A stretch of DNA of 64,000 bases, taken from positions 3,077,524-3,141,523 of the forward strand of contig NZ_AP027042.1 of NCBI RefSeq assembly GCF_027924605.1, given 5' to 3'. Positions 1 to 9,056 of the stretch are shown one piece after another. Source of the stretch: Dyella sp. GSA-30 (GTDB lineage Bacteria > Pseudomonadota > Gammaproteobacteria > Xanthomonadales > Rhodanobacteraceae). Numbering within the stretch: the first letter of the stretch is position 1; the number at the start of each line of letters is the position of its first letter. A program made the translations under genes and the position numbers. The notes beneath the pieces were generated by a model. It was given only the letters and a program-made list of their open reading frames with translations. It had not been told where the DNA came from and made no database searches.

Positions 1-486
1 TTGTACCTGGCGTCGAGTGGCCTGTGCCTGGTGTTGCTGGCGCTGTTCGCCGCCGATATCCCGCTGATTTTGCAGTTCTCGATAGCGATCGCGGCGCTGG
101 TACTGGCGTTCTATCGACAGCGCCGTGCGGCAGATCGCGCTGTACGCCGAGTCCAGTGGGCCTCCGATGGAACCTGGACCGTTGATCTGGCGACGGGTCA
201 CGAAGTCGCGATGGAGCTGGACACGTTCCGCACGTTCGGCTCGCACATCGTGCTGAATCTGCGCTCTGGCGATGCGGTAGGGCCGATCCTTTGGTTGGCC
301 GGCGACAACACCGATGAGGCGACACGTCGGCGATTGCGCATGCGTTTGGCCAAGGCCGCATCGGCGGAGCTGCCGGAGACCCTCCCTGATCCGTCATCCT
401 GGCGAACGCCGGGATCCAGTGCCTTGCGCTCCAACGTGCGAAAGACGCTGGGCCCCGGCGTTCGCCGGGGCGACGATGGGAAGTGA
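1..486 (+). CDS. YgfX (CptA-like) inner-membrane protein, 5' truncated by window edge
   Basis: The frame is open at base 1, so the real start probably lies upstream. Visible are two hydrophobic helices (about residues 5-40), a basic turn, then a small cytoplasmic domain with a DG-W pattern and an LNLRSGD...LWLAGDNTDEA..RRLR segment. This resembles the C-terminal part of the YgfX/CptA family, small inner-membrane proteins often paired with SdhE/CptB and reported in E. coli to affect cell shape proteins. The last ~30 residues (from about residue 130) are not family sequence: they are translated from a dispersed inverted repeat at 391-479 and the frame ends just past it. Family assignment rests on pattern only and is moderate. 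Confidence 0.5.
   Translation: MYLASSGLCLVLLALFAADIPLILQFSIAIAALVLAFYRQRRAADRAVRRVQWASDGTWTVDLATGHEVAMELDTFRTFGSHIVLNLRSGDAVGPILWLAGDNTDEATRRRLRMRLAKAASAELPETLPDPSSWRTPGSSALRSNVRKTLGPGVRRGDDGK
391..479. repeat. REP-like imperfect inverted repeat
   Basis: The left arm (391-420) and right arm (446-479) are imperfect reverse complements built on a GGCGAACGCCGGGATCCAG core, separated by about 25 bases. This is the widespread 'CCGGCGTTCGCCGGG' type of dispersed hairpin in xanthomonads. It lies inside the 3' end of the preceding reading frame. Confidence 0.75.
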
Positions 487-551
487 GATTGTTTGAAGCT
501 TCCATCAATCGCCGGGGCGCCGAACCCATGAAAACTTGCCGCATTTCCCCA

Positions 552-596
552 TATCGGGCACTTTAACCGCCGCAACGCGGTCATATGCCCGATAAT
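552..596 (+). promoter_or_regulatory. Candidate lolCD promoter with flanking dyad
   Basis: TATCGGGCA (552-560) is repeated as its reverse complement TGCCCGATA (586-594). The right arm overlaps a GATAAT -10-like hexamer (591-596), about 50 bases upstream of lolC. No good -35 is visible at 17-bp spacing, which would fit an activator-dependent or repressed promoter. Weak, pattern-based call. Confidence 0.3.
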
Positions 597-646
597 GCCT
601 GCTCTGGGCGGCCATAGCCCTGCGACTCCTAATAAGCGACCCATTC

Positions 647-1891
647 ATGTTTCGACCGCTAGAGCTTTTCATCGGCTTGCGCTACACCCGCGCCAAACGG
701 CGCAATCAGTTCATCTCGTTTATCTCAGCGGTTTCGATTATCTGCATTGCAATCAGCGTGACCGCGCTGATCGCCGTGTTGTCGGTGATGAACGGCTTCG
801 ATAGCGAATTGCGCTCGCGCATCCTCGGCGCGATTTCGCATGCGACCGTCTCCGGGCTGCCGGGCGAGAGCGTGCAGGATTGGCACAAGGCGGTGCAGGT
901 GGCCGATGCCAACGCGCACGTCAAAGGCGCGGCGCCGTATGTGGAAGCGCAGGCGATGCTGCTTGGCCGGCGTTCGAGTGGCGCGATAGTGCGTGGCATC
1001 GAGCCCGATCAGGAGCCGAAGGTTTCCGATATCAACACGCATATGGTGGAGGGCACGCTCGACGGCCTGACACCGCGCAGCTGGAATATCGTGCTGGGCA
1101 AGGAGCTGGCGCTGCAGTTGGGCGTCAACACCGGCGATACGGTGATCATGGTGGTGCCGCAGTTTCGCGGTACGCCGATGGGTTCGGTGCCGCGCCAGCG
1201 CGCCTTCAAGGTCAGTGGCGTGTTCGAACTGGGTATGCAGGAGTTCGACTCGGGCCTGGCGCTGGTCAATATGACCGATGCCGAAGTGCTCAATGATCTG
1301 AACGGCCCTACAGGCGTTCGCCTGAAGCTCGACGATCTGTTCAACGCCCGCCCCGTAGCGCGCGAACTGGCCGACGCGCTGGGCCAGACCTATCGCGTCG
1401 AAACCTGGATGGACAGCCACGCCAATTTCTTCTCCGCCATTTCAATGGAGAAGAAAGTCATGTTCATCATCCTGTCGCTGATCATCCTGGTCGCCGTGAT
1501 CAACCTGATCTCGATGCTGATGATGCTGGTTACCGACAAGCAGGCGGATATCGCGATCCTGCGCACGCTTGGCGCAACGCCGCTGAGCATCATGGGCACC
1601 TTCATGGTGCAAGGCGTGTTGGTGGGTTTTGTCGGCATCGGTGTCGGTGTCGGCCTGGGTTCGTTGCTGTCGTGGAAGCTGCCGGTCATCGTCAAATGGA
1701 TCGAGCACACCTTCCATGTGACCTTCCTGTCGCCGGACGTCTACTACATCAGCGAATTGCCCAGCCAGTTGCTGGCCTCGGACGTGGGCTGGGTGACGCT
1801 GATCACCTTCGGCTTCTCGTTGTTGGCCACCTTGTATCCCGCGTGGCGCGCCTCGCGCACGCAGCCGGCGCAGGCGCTGCGCTATGAGTGA
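647..1891 (+). CDS. lolC: LolC/LolE-type lipoprotein-releasing ABC transporter permease
   Basis: Inner-membrane permease that extracts mature outer-membrane lipoproteins and hands them to LolA, powered by LolD. The 414-residue length fits the LolC/E family. The N-terminus ([26 protein letters not shown]) gives the first membrane helix, a periplasmic MacB-like domain spans roughly residues 50-265, and three further helices form the FtsX-type C-terminal domain (about 270-400). lolD overlaps its 3' end by 8 bp, indicating coupling. Only one permease gene is present: lolE, which follows lolD in E. coli, is replaced here by comEC. The protein might therefore act as a homodimer (LolF-like), or a lolE may lie elsewhere. 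Confidence 0.88.
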   Translation: MFRPLELFIGLRYTRAKRRNQFISFISAVSIICIAISVTALIAVLSVMNGFDSELRSRILGAISHATVSGLPGESVQDWHKAVQVADANAHVKGAAPYVEAQAMLLGRRSSGAIVRGIEPDQEPKVSDINTHMVEGTLDGLTPRSWNIVLGKELALQLGVNTGDTVIMVVPQFRGTPMGSVPRQRAFKVSGVFELGMQEFDSGLALVNMTDAEVLNDLNGPTGVRLKLDDLFNARPVARELADALGQTYRVETWMDSHANFFSAISMEKKVMFIILSLIILVAVINLISMLMMLVTDKQADIAILRTLGATPLSIMGTFMVQGVLVGFVGIGVGVGLGSLLSWKLPVIVKWIEHTFHVTFLSPDVYYISELPSQLLASDVGWVTLITFGFSLLATLYPAWRASRTQPAQALRYE

Positions 1892-2618
1892 TTTCATGAA
1901 TCAGACTGCTCCAGACCAGCCCGTTGTGACCCAGCCCATCGTGCTGCGCGCCAGGAATATCGCCAAGACGTACGAAGAGGGCGGTTTGAATACCCAGGTG
2001 CTGAGCAATGTCAGCTTCGAGCTTCGTCGCGGCGAGACCTTGGCTATTGTCGGTGCATCGGGCTCGGGCAAGAGCACACTGCTGCATATCATCGGCGGCC
2101 TGGACACGCTCACCGCCGGCGAGGTCGAGGTGGAAGGGCGCCTGCTCTCCAAACTCTCCGACGCCGAGCGTGGTCGCGTGCGCAATCGCTCGCTGGGTTT
2201 CATCTATCAGTTCCATCATTTGTTGCCCGAGTTCACCGCGCTGGAGAACGTCTGCATGCCGTTGCTGATTCGCGGCGTAGCCATTGCGCAGGCGGAAAAA
2301 GAGGCGAAAGCGCTACTCGATCGCGTGGGCTTGAGCAAGCGCATCGAACACAAGCCGGGAGAGCTTTCCGGCGGTGAACGCCAGCGTTGCGCGGTCGCGC
2401 GCGCCTTGGTGACCCGGCCGGCCTGCGTGCTGGGCGACGAGCCCACCGGCAACCTGGACGAAGGCAATGCCGCGCAGGTCTATGAGCTGATGTTGGAGCT
2501 CAATCGCGAAATCGGTACCAGCTTCATCCTGGTCACGCACGATAGTCGCCTTGCCGGGCGCATGGACCGAACCCTGGAACTGCACAACGGCAGTTTGATG
2601 GAGCGCCAGCGCGCCTGA
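1884..2618 (+). CDS. lolD: LolD lipoprotein-releasing ABC transporter ATPase
   Basis: Cytoplasmic ATPase of the Lol complex. All ABC motifs are present: Walker [12 protein letters not shown] (about residues 57-67), signature [15 protein letters not shown] (about 160), Walker B with [10 protein letters not shown], and the H-loop in LVTHDSR. The 244 residues match the family, with a short extra N-terminal tail of about 20 residues. The ATG at 1884 overlaps the lolC stop; an in-frame ATG at 1896 is an alternative start. A short AAAGCCT/AGGCTTT hairpin follows the stop (2630-2646) but has no real T tract. Confidence 0.93.
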   Translation: MSDFMNQTAPDQPVVTQPIVLRARNIAKTYEEGGLNTQVLSNVSFELRRGETLAIVGASGSGKSTLLHIIGGLDTLTAGEVEVEGRLLSKLSDAERGRVRNRSLGFIYQFHHLLPEFTALENVCMPLLIRGVAIAQAEKEAKALLDRVGLSKRIEHKPGELSGGERQRCAVARALVTRPACVLGDEPTGNLDEGNAAQVYELMLELNREIGTSFILVTHDSRLAGRMDRTLELHNGSLMERQRA

Positions 2619-2695
2619 TTTTCACGCGCAAAGCCTACGAGGCTTTCGGCCTGGAACGGGACGCGCATCGGCCGGGCTGACTTCATCCTTGCGGG

Positions 2696-5005
2696 ATGAT
2701 CGGTCTGTCGCGATTTACCGGCGTAGTGCCGCTGAGCCTGAGCATGCTCGGCGGTGCCCTCACTGTCGCCTGTCTGCCGAACTTGTTATCGCGCTATGGC
2801 GCTGCCGCGATGGCATTGGTCTTGCTCGCGGTGGCTTGCCGTTGGCGTGGGTGTCGATTACCGGCGTTTTTTATGCTGGGCTTTGCCTGGGCAACGATTC
2901 ACGGCTCGCTGGCAATGGAAGCCCGCTTGCCAGATACCTTGTACGGCAAGAACGTACTTGTGACGGGACACATCGATGGCCTTCCGGTGGCACGATCGGA
3001 CGCAACCCGTTTCATGCTGCGTATCGAACAGGCCGAGCTGGATGGCCAGCCACTCGACTTGCGCGGCAAGCTTCGTCTTTCCTGGCACAGGCCTCGCCTC
3101 CCTTTGCCGGCCTGCTCGCGCTGGCGATTGATGCTGCGGCTGAAGCGTCCGCGCGGCCTGGTCAATCCAGGCGGCATCGACAGCGAACGCGTCGCGCTGA
3201 CCAATCGCATCGTAGCGACCGGCTATGTGCGCGAAGACGCCGCGAACACGATGCTCGCCGATTCAGGCACGTGTGTGGATGGCTGGCGAGAGACCTTGAG
3301 CCAGCGCATTGCCGAGCGAGTGGCGGACCGCCGCGACGCGGCTTCGTTGCGTGCGTTTGCCGTAGGCGATACGCGGGGGCTCGATAACCGCGATTGGGAA
3401 ATCGCGCGGGCGAATGGCATTCCGCACCTGATCGCCATCTCCGGTTTTCACGTCGGCGTTGCGGCGATCGGCGGCGTATGGCTGGTGCAACTGTTTTATC
3501 TGCTATGGCCGGCGCTGGGGTTACGTATACCTGCGCCGATCGCAAAGGCCGTCATGGCACTACTGGTCGCCGCTGGCTACGGCGTATTGGCCGGGCTTGG
3601 CGTGGCGACGGTTCGAACGTTATTGATGATTGCAGTCATCGCGTGGGCTCGCTGCCTTCGGCGACAGCCCGATGCGGCAGTCTCACTCGCCATCGCGTTG
3701 ATCGCGATGCTGTTGCTCGATCCGCTTTCGGTGCTGACGGCCGGATTCTGGTTGTCGTTCGTCGGTGTAGCTTTGCTGATGTTCTGCCCCAAGACGCGGC
3801 GGGGTGGCTGGCGCGGTTTCATACGCGAGTTGTGTTCGGCTCAGTGGCTGATGACGGTCTCGCTGCTGCCGTTGACGATGTGGTTTTTCGGCGAGGCTTC
3901 TCTGATTGGCGCACTGTCCAATCTGTTCGCCATCCCCGTAGTGAGCTTGCTCGTCGTGCCAGGGGTCTTGTTGAGTATGGTCTTGCTCATGCTCTGTGCA
4001 CCTTTGGCGACGCCGCTTCTGTGGCTGCTTGCCGGGCTGATGCATGGGCAATGGTGGCTATTCGAACAACTGGCGCGCTTGCCGGGGGCGCATTGGTATC
4101 TGCCGCAGGTTCGGCTATGGGCTTTGCTGTGCGCGCTGATCGGTGCCGTATGGATGTTCTCCCCGCGAGGCGTGCCTCTGCGCATACTCGGCGCGTTGCT
4201 GTTTCTGCCTCTGTTGTTTCCGCCGCTATCGCGCCCCAAGCAAGGGGCCTTTGAAATGTGGATGCTGGATGTCGGGCAGGGGCTGGCGATCCTGCTGCGC
4301 ACACAACATCACACGCTGGTGTATGACACCGGCGCGGGGTATTCCGCCGATTTCACTATGGGCGATGCCGTGGTGTTGCCCTCGATGCGGGCGTTGGGCT
4401 GGCGCCGGCTCGACCGACTCATCGTCAGTCATGCGGATAACGATCACGCCGGTGGCGCGCAGGCGGTGATGCGTGCATTTCCCGGGGCCATCGCAACCAC
4501 GGGTGAGCCGGAGCGCCTGCCTGATCTTGCTCGATGCGAATCGGGCGAAAACTGGATATGGGATGACGTGCGCTTCAGCTTGATCCAGCCGCCCAGTGAT
4601 CCGGGTGCTTCAAATAACGATCGATCCTGTGTGCTGCTGGTGGAGGGGCGAGGCGGCAGTCTTGTCATCGGTGGCGATATCTCGGCGAAGGTCGAAGCCA
4701 GGTTGCTGGACCGCTTTCCGCTGTCCTCGCCCACCGTATTGCTGGCACCGCATCACGGCAGCCGCCATTCATCCAGTGAGCGTTTTATTGCCGCGGTCCA
4801 GCCATCGCTGGCGCTGGTCTCCGCAGGCTGGCGCAGCCGCTTCGGTCATCCGCATCCGCTGGTGGTCGAGCGTTACGGCGCGGCCGGCGTTCCCTTGCTG
4901 AATACGGCCGATACGGGGGCGGTTCGCGTCGACTTTCCCACCGACGCCGCGCCGCATGTTGCAGCACGATGGCGTCAGGTTCGGCGCCCATACTGGCGCG
5001 AATAG
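2696..5005 (+). CDS. comEC: ComEC/Rec2 DNA-uptake channel protein
   Basis: Polytopic inner-membrane protein that moves single-stranded DNA into the cytoplasm during natural transformation. The 769 residues follow the standard three-part layout: an N-terminal OB-like DUF4131 region after the first helices (about 30-200); a Competence domain with many helices carrying the ISGFHVGV motif (about 248-255); and a C-terminal metallo-beta-lactamase-like domain with LDVGQGLAILL, SHADNDHAGG and a late HHGSRHSSS segment. The MBL metal ligands look intact, consistent with a nuclease role proposed for the family. It follows lolD by 77 bp and is probably in the same transcript. Confidence 0.93.
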   Translation: MIGLSRFTGVVPLSLSMLGGALTVACLPNLLSRYGAAAMALVLLAVACRWRGCRLPAFFMLGFAWATIHGSLAMEARLPDTLYGKNVLVTGHIDGLPVARSDATRFMLRIEQAELDGQPLDLRGKLRLSWHRPRLPLPACSRWRLMLRLKRPRGLVNPGGIDSERVALTNRIVATGYVREDAANTMLADSGTCVDGWRETLSQRIAERVADRRDAASLRAFAVGDTRGLDNRDWEIARANGIPHLIAISGFHVGVAAIGGVWLVQLFYLLWPALGLRIPAPIAKAVMALLVAAGYGVLAGLGVATVRTLLMIAVIAWARCLRRQPDAAVSLAIALIAMLLLDPLSVLTAGFWLSFVGVALLMFCPKTRRGGWRGFIRELCSAQWLMTVSLLPLTMWFFGEASLIGALSNLFAIPVVSLLVVPGVLLSMVLLMLCAPLATPLLWLLAGLMHGQWWLFEQLARLPGAHWYLPQVRLWALLCALIGAVWMFSPRGVPLRILGALLFLPLLFPPLSRPKQGAFEMWMLDVGQGLAILLRTQHHTLVYDTGAGYSADFTMGDAVVLPSMRALGWRRLDRLIVSHADNDHAGGAQAVMRAFPGAIATTGEPERLPDLARCESGENWIWDDVRFSLIQPPSDPGASNNDRSCVLLVEGRGGSLVIGGDISAKVEARLLDRFPLSSPTVLLAPHHGSRHSSSERFIAAVQPSLALVSAGWRSRFGHPHPLVVERYGAAGVPLLNTADTGAVRVDFPTDAAPHVAARWRQVRRPYWRE

Positions 5006-5064
5006 CCCAAAAGGCGGGTCACCCCCGGGAACGGGCGCGATTGCACGGAAACGAACGACGGCGC

Positions 5065-5073
5065 TGCTATGAT
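5065..5073 (+). promoter_or_regulatory. Extended -10 promoter for exbB
   Basis: TGCTATGAT is an extended -10 element (TG-N-TATGAT). A start of transcription near 5080 would put the ATG at 5069, the first possible exbB start, inside the promoter. Translation should then begin at the GTG at 5108. No strong -35 is visible, as is usual for extended -10 promoters. Confidence 0.5.
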
Positions 5074-5107
5074 TCGCGCTTCGTTAACGTTTGGGAGCGC
5101 AGGGCTC

Positions 5108-5767
5108 GTGCTGGATATCCTGATGGCTGGCGGTTGGGCGATGTTGCCCATCCTGATCTGTTCGGCGATCGCACTGGCGATCGTGCTTGAGCGCTGTTGG
5201 ACCCTGCGCCGTTCCGCGGTGCTACCGGCAGGTCTGGGCGACGAGGTGCGCAATTGGGCGCGTTCCGGTCAGCTCGATCCCGCCCACTTGCAGACGCTGG
5301 CCAACGGCTCGCCGTTGGGCGAGCTCCTGGCCGCCGCGCTCGCGGTGCGCAATCGCCCGCGCGAATTGATCAAGGAACGCATCGAGGACACCGGCCGCCA
5401 TGTCGTGCACAACATGGAGCGTTACCTCAATAGCCTGGGTACGATCGCACTGATCGGCCCGCTGCTTGGCTTGCTTGGTACGGTGATCGGCCTGATCCGC
5501 ATGTTCATGGAAGTGATGCGCGGCGGTGTCGGCGACCCGATGAAGATGGCCGGCGGTATCGGCGAGGCGCTGATCTGCACCGCGTCGGGTCTGGTCGTGG
5601 CGATTCCCGCCTATGTGCTGCACCGCTATTTCCGTTCCAAGGTCGCCGGCCATGTCGTCGAGATGGAAAAGCAGGCGACGGCCTTGCTGGACGAACTGAC
5701 CCCGGCGCCCCCGGCACCGCGCACGCGTCGTAGCAGCGCGGCCAGCGCCGAATCGAGCGCGGGCTGA
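5108..5767 (+). CDS. exbB: ExbB/TolQ-type proton-channel subunit
   Basis: Inner-membrane component of an ExbB-ExbD motor that uses the proton gradient to energise TonB-like or related envelope processes. From the GTG start it has about 219 residues: an N-terminal helix (AMLPILICSAIALAIVLERC), a cytoplasmic segment, then two helices (IALIGPLLGLLGTVIGLIRMF and ALICTASGLVVAIPAYVLHRY) holding the conserved GLLGTVIG and small-residue/Thr pattern of the MotA/TolQ/ExbB family. The start was chosen because a purine-rich GGGAGCGCAGGG precedes it and the upstream ATG (5069) sits in the promoter. exbD follows after 5 bp; no tonB is adjacent. Confidence 0.87.
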   Translation: MLDILMAGGWAMLPILICSAIALAIVLERCWTLRRSAVLPAGLGDEVRNWARSGQLDPAHLQTLANGSPLGELLAAALAVRNRPRELIKERIEDTGRHVVHNMERYLNSLGTIALIGPLLGLLGTVIGLIRMFMEVMRGGVGDPMKMAGGIGEALICTASGLVVAIPAYVLHRYFRSKVAGHVVEMEKQATALLDELTPAPPAPRTRRSSAASAESSAG

Positions 5768-5772
5768 CACGC

Positions 5773-6219
5773 ATGCGTATCGGCAATGATCGCCGGCAGG
5801 ACGATTTCGAGATCAACGTGATTTCGCTGATCGACGTGCTGCTGACCCTACTGATGTTTTTCGTGCTGACTACCACGTTTATCCAGCATTCGCGGATGCA
5901 GGTGACCCTGCCCAAGGCGAGCGCGGAAGAGCGCGACATGCAGGCGCCCGCGGTCACTGTCGTGGTCGACCGCGACGGGCATTTCTTCGTGGGCAGCGAT
6001 GAAGTGCATGGTGAGGGCATCGAACCGCTCAAGCAGGCGATCGCACAGGCCGCCGGTGACGATCGCGAACGCCAGGTCACGATCCGGGCCGATGCGATGA
6101 CGGCGCATCAGAACGTGGTCATCGCGATGGATGCGCTCGGGCAATTGGGCTTTACCAAGCTGTCGATCGCGACGACGCCGAGCGAAGCCGCGCCGACCGA
6201 CGCAGGCAGCGCCAAGTGA
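5773..6219 (+). CDS. exbD: ExbD/TolR biopolymer transport protein
   Basis: Single-pass inner-membrane partner of ExbB. In 148 residues it shows a short cytoplasmic N-terminus (RQDDFEIN), one helix with the functional Asp in ISLIDVLLTLLMFFVLTTTF (Asp about residue 21), and a periplasmic domain ending in VVIAMDALGQLGFTKLSIAT. Its stop overlaps the msbA GTG start by 4 bp (GTGA), coupling the motor genes to lipid A export. Confidence 0.9.
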   Translation: MRIGNDRRQDDFEINVISLIDVLLTLLMFFVLTTTFIQHSRMQVTLPKASAEERDMQAPAVTVVVDRDGHFFVGSDEVHGEGIEPLKQAIAQAAGDDRERQVTIRADAMTAHQNVVIAMDALGQLGFTKLSIATTPSEAAPTDAGSAK

Positions 6220-7988
6220 GCAAGAAAACCGGTTCTGTCTGGGGCAGCGACTCCTGGCAGACGTACAAGCGCCTGCTTGGTTATCTCAAGCCGTATCGCG
6301 CCATCGGTGCGATATCGCTGCTCGGCATGGCGATTGAAAGCGGCTGCCTGGCCGCTTTCGTCAAATTGCTGCGTCCGCTCATCGACCAGTTGCTGGCCGA
6401 GAAGGACCCGTATCTGATTTTCTGGATGCCGATCTGGATCATCGGCATTTTTCTGTTGCGTGGCGCAGGAATATTCATCAACGACTACGGCATTTCGTAT
6501 ATCGGCCGTAACATCGTGCAGACCATGCGACGCGATGTGTTTTCCGCCTACCTGCGCTTGCCAGCACGTTTTTTTGGCGACGAGCATTCCGGCCAACAGG
6601 TTTCGCGCATCACCTACACCAGTGAGCAGGTCGCGTCCGCGTCGACCGACGCGGTGAAGGTTGCGGTCACCGAAAGCCTGACCGTGCTCGGCATGCTCTA
6701 CGTCATGCTGAGCAACAGCGCCTACCTGACCATGGCCTTGTTCGTGATGGTGCCGGCCATTGTCTTGATCGTGACTGTGGTGAGCCGTCGCTATCGGAAT
6801 ATCAGCCGGCGTATCCAGGGCACCATGGGCGCGGTGACCGGCACGGTGGAAGAGTCGGTCGGCGCGCATCGCGAAGTGCGCATCTATGGCGGCCAGGAAC
6901 ACGAGTCCAAGCGATTCGAGGAAGTCACCAACTACAGTCGTCGCCTGAACCTGAAAGTATCCGCGACCAGCGCGATGTCCAGCGCCACCGTGCAGACCGC
7001 CGCGGCGTTTGCGCTGGCGCTGCTGGTCTACCTGGGTACGCGCCCCGGTGAGATCGACAAGATCTCGCCCGGCGTGTTTATTTCCGTGCTTACCGCGATG
7101 GGCGGCATGATGCCGTCGCTGAAGCGATTGACCAATGTGCAATCGAACGTGCAGCGCGGTCTGGCCGCATGCGACGACCTGTTCGAGATCATCGACATGC
7201 CGCCGGAGATGGATCACGGCACGCGCGTGCTCGAACGTACGCAGGGCGATATCGCATTCAAGGACGTCCGGCTGGTGTATCCACGCAACCAGTTCGAAGC
7301 GCTGCGCGGCATCGATCTGCAATGTCGCCCCGGTACGGTGACGGCCCTGGTCGGCCGTTCGGGCAGCGGCAAGAGCAGTCTGGTCAGCCTGTTGCCGCGT
7401 TTCTATGAGCCCAGCGGCGGCACGATTACCGTCGACGGCGAGGACTATCAAGGCTATACGCTTGCCTCGCTGCGCCGGCAGATTGCCTGGGTAGGGCAGA
7501 GCGTGGTGCTGTTCGACGGTACGGTCGCCGACAATATTGCTTACGGCGAACTCGCCGGTTCCAGCGACGCGGCGATCGTTGCCGCGGCGGAGGCCGCCAA
7601 TGCGATGGAGTTCATCGCCAAGCTGCCCAACGGCATCCACACGCCGATCGGTCAGGGCGGCAACATGCTTTCCGGCGGTCAACGCCAGCGCATCGCCATC
7701 GCACGCGCCATTCTGAAGAACGCGCCGATCCTGGTGCTGGACGAAGCGACCAGCGCCCTGGATACCGAGTCGGAACGGCTGATCCAGCAGGCGCTGCAGC
7801 GCCTGATGCGCGATCGCACCACCTTGGTCATCGCGCATCGTTTGTCCACTATCGAAGGTGCCGACCAGATCGCCGTGATGGACCAGGGCCGCATCGTCGA
7901 GCGTGGTACCCACGACCAGTTGTTGGCGATGAGCGGCCACTATGCCGCCTTGCATCGCATGCAGTTCCACGAGAAGCCGAGCGACTGA
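6216..7988 (+). CDS. msbA: MsbA lipid A export ABC transporter (fused permease/ATPase)
   Basis: Flips lipid A-core across the inner membrane. The 590 residues match MsbA: six helices in the N-terminal half (about 20-310) and a nucleotide-binding domain from about 345, with Walker A GRSGSGKSSL, Q-loop WVGQSVVLF, signature LSGGQRQRIAIARA, Walker B ILVLDEATSALD and switch His in VIAHRLSTI. Translation starts at a GTG overlapping the exbD stop. lpxK follows immediately, the classic msbA-lpxK pairing. Confidence 0.95.
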   Translation: MSKKTGSVWGSDSWQTYKRLLGYLKPYRAIGAISLLGMAIESGCLAAFVKLLRPLIDQLLAEKDPYLIFWMPIWIIGIFLLRGAGIFINDYGISYIGRNIVQTMRRDVFSAYLRLPARFFGDEHSGQQVSRITYTSEQVASASTDAVKVAVTESLTVLGMLYVMLSNSAYLTMALFVMVPAIVLIVTVVSRRYRNISRRIQGTMGAVTGTVEESVGAHREVRIYGGQEHESKRFEEVTNYSRRLNLKVSATSAMSSATVQTAAAFALALLVYLGTRPGEIDKISPGVFISVLTAMGGMMPSLKRLTNVQSNVQRGLAACDDLFEIIDMPPEMDHGTRVLERTQGDIAFKDVRLVYPRNQFEALRGIDLQCRPGTVTALVGRSGSGKSSLVSLLPRFYEPSGGTITVDGEDYQGYTLASLRRQIAWVGQSVVLFDGTVADNIAYGELAGSSDAAIVAAAEAANAMEFIAKLPNGIHTPIGQGGNMLSGGQRQRIAIARAILKNAPILVLDEATSALDTESERLIQQALQRLMRDRTTLVIAHRLSTIEGADQIAVMDQGRIVERGTHDQLLAMSGHYAALHRMQFHEKPSD

Positions 7989-8001
7989 GGCGCCCACGAC
8001 G

Positions 8002-8979
8002 GTGCTGGCCGATACGCTTCAATCCGCCTGGTATGGGAAGGGACGCGTGCCCTGGTGGGCCTGGCCGCTGAGTGCGCTTTATGGCGGCCTGATCCGCCTG
8101 CGTCGTGCGCTTTATCGCGCCGACACCTTCAGCAGCGAGCGCTTGCCCGTTCCGGTCATCGTCATCGGCAATATCAGCGTGGGCGGGACCGGCAAGACGC
8201 CGCTGACCATCGCGGTTGCCGAAGCGCTGCAGCATTACGGCTTGCGTCCTGGCGTGGTCAGTCGGGGGTATGGCGGCACGCAACGTGAGCCGATGCTGCT
8301 GGGCGCGGCACCAGACCCTGCGCAGGTGGGCGACGAGCCCTGCCTGATCCGTGCGAGCGGGGTCGAAGTGGCAATCGGGCGCGATCGTCCGGCTGCCGCG
8401 CGACTGTTGCTGGAGGCCGGCTGCGATGTCGTGATCGCCGATGACGGGTTGCAGCACTACCGCCTGGCCCGCGATATCGAAATCTGTGTCATCGACGGTC
8501 AGCGTCGCTTCGGCAATGGCCGTCTGCTTCCGGCAGGCCCGTTGCGCGAGCCGATGGCGCGGCTGGCATCGACCGATTTTCGGGTTTGCAACGGTGGTCG
8601 GCCCGAGGCCGGCGAAGTGCCGATGACGCTTGCCGGCGGCCAGGCACGCGCGCTGCTGGACGGGCATGCCCAGGCCCTGGCTGAATTCGCCGGGCAGCGG
8701 GTACGCGCTATCGCGGCGATCGGTAACCCCGGGCGTTTCTTCGACAGCTTGCGCAGCTACGGGCTGGATGTGGTGGAGCAGGCCTTTCCCGATCACCATG
8801 CCTATACCGCGGTCGAACTGGATTTCCACGACAGCTTGCCCCTGCTGATGACCGAGAAAGACGCGGTCAAATGCGCGCCGTTCGCCCAGCCGCACTGGTG
8901 GGCGGTACCGGTTCGGGCGGAGCTGCCTGCGTCGTTTCTGGCGGCCCTTATTCAGCGCGTCGGCGCCCTGAAGCGCTGA
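8002..8979 (+). CDS. lpxK: LpxK tetraacyldisaccharide 4'-kinase
   Basis: Phosphorylates the 4' position of the lipid A disaccharide to give lipid IVA. About 325 residues from a GTG 13 bp after the msbA stop. The N-terminal amphipathic/hydrophobic segment (WWAWPLSALYGGLIRLRRALY) anchors it to the membrane. The P-loop is VGGTGKTPLTIAV (about residues 56-68), followed by VVSRGYGG, GDEPCLI, IADDGLQHYRLARDIEICVID and RLLPAGPLREP, all family hallmarks. An ATG at 7942 in the same frame would add 20 residues inside msbA that do not look like family sequence, so the GTG is preferred. Confidence 0.92.
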   Translation: MLADTLQSAWYGKGRVPWWAWPLSALYGGLIRLRRALYRADTFSSERLPVPVIVIGNISVGGTGKTPLTIAVAEALQHYGLRPGVVSRGYGGTQREPMLLGAAPDPAQVGDEPCLIRASGVEVAIGRDRPAAARLLLEAGCDVVIADDGLQHYRLARDIEICVIDGQRRFGNGRLLPAGPLREPMARLASTDFRVCNGGRPEAGEVPMTLAGGQARALLDGHAQALAEFAGQRVRAIAAIGNPGRFFDSLRSYGLDVVEQAFPDHHAYTAVELDFHDSLPLLMTEKDAVKCAPFAQPHWWAVPVRAELPASFLAALIQRVGALKR

Positions 8980-9056
8980 GCCCGGCCGGGGCTGGTTTAT
9001 CATGGGTGTCCGGGCTATCCCGCACATCCATTCTGCAAGCGCTTTTCGGAGACGTC

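Noticed and set aside
6108-7997. 629-residue minus-strand open frame
   Set aside because: Antisense shadow of msbA in GC-rich DNA.
7942-8001. Upstream ATG for lpxK inside msbA
   Set aside because: The added 20 residues do not resemble LpxK and would overlap msbA by 47 bp; the GTG at 8002 fits better.
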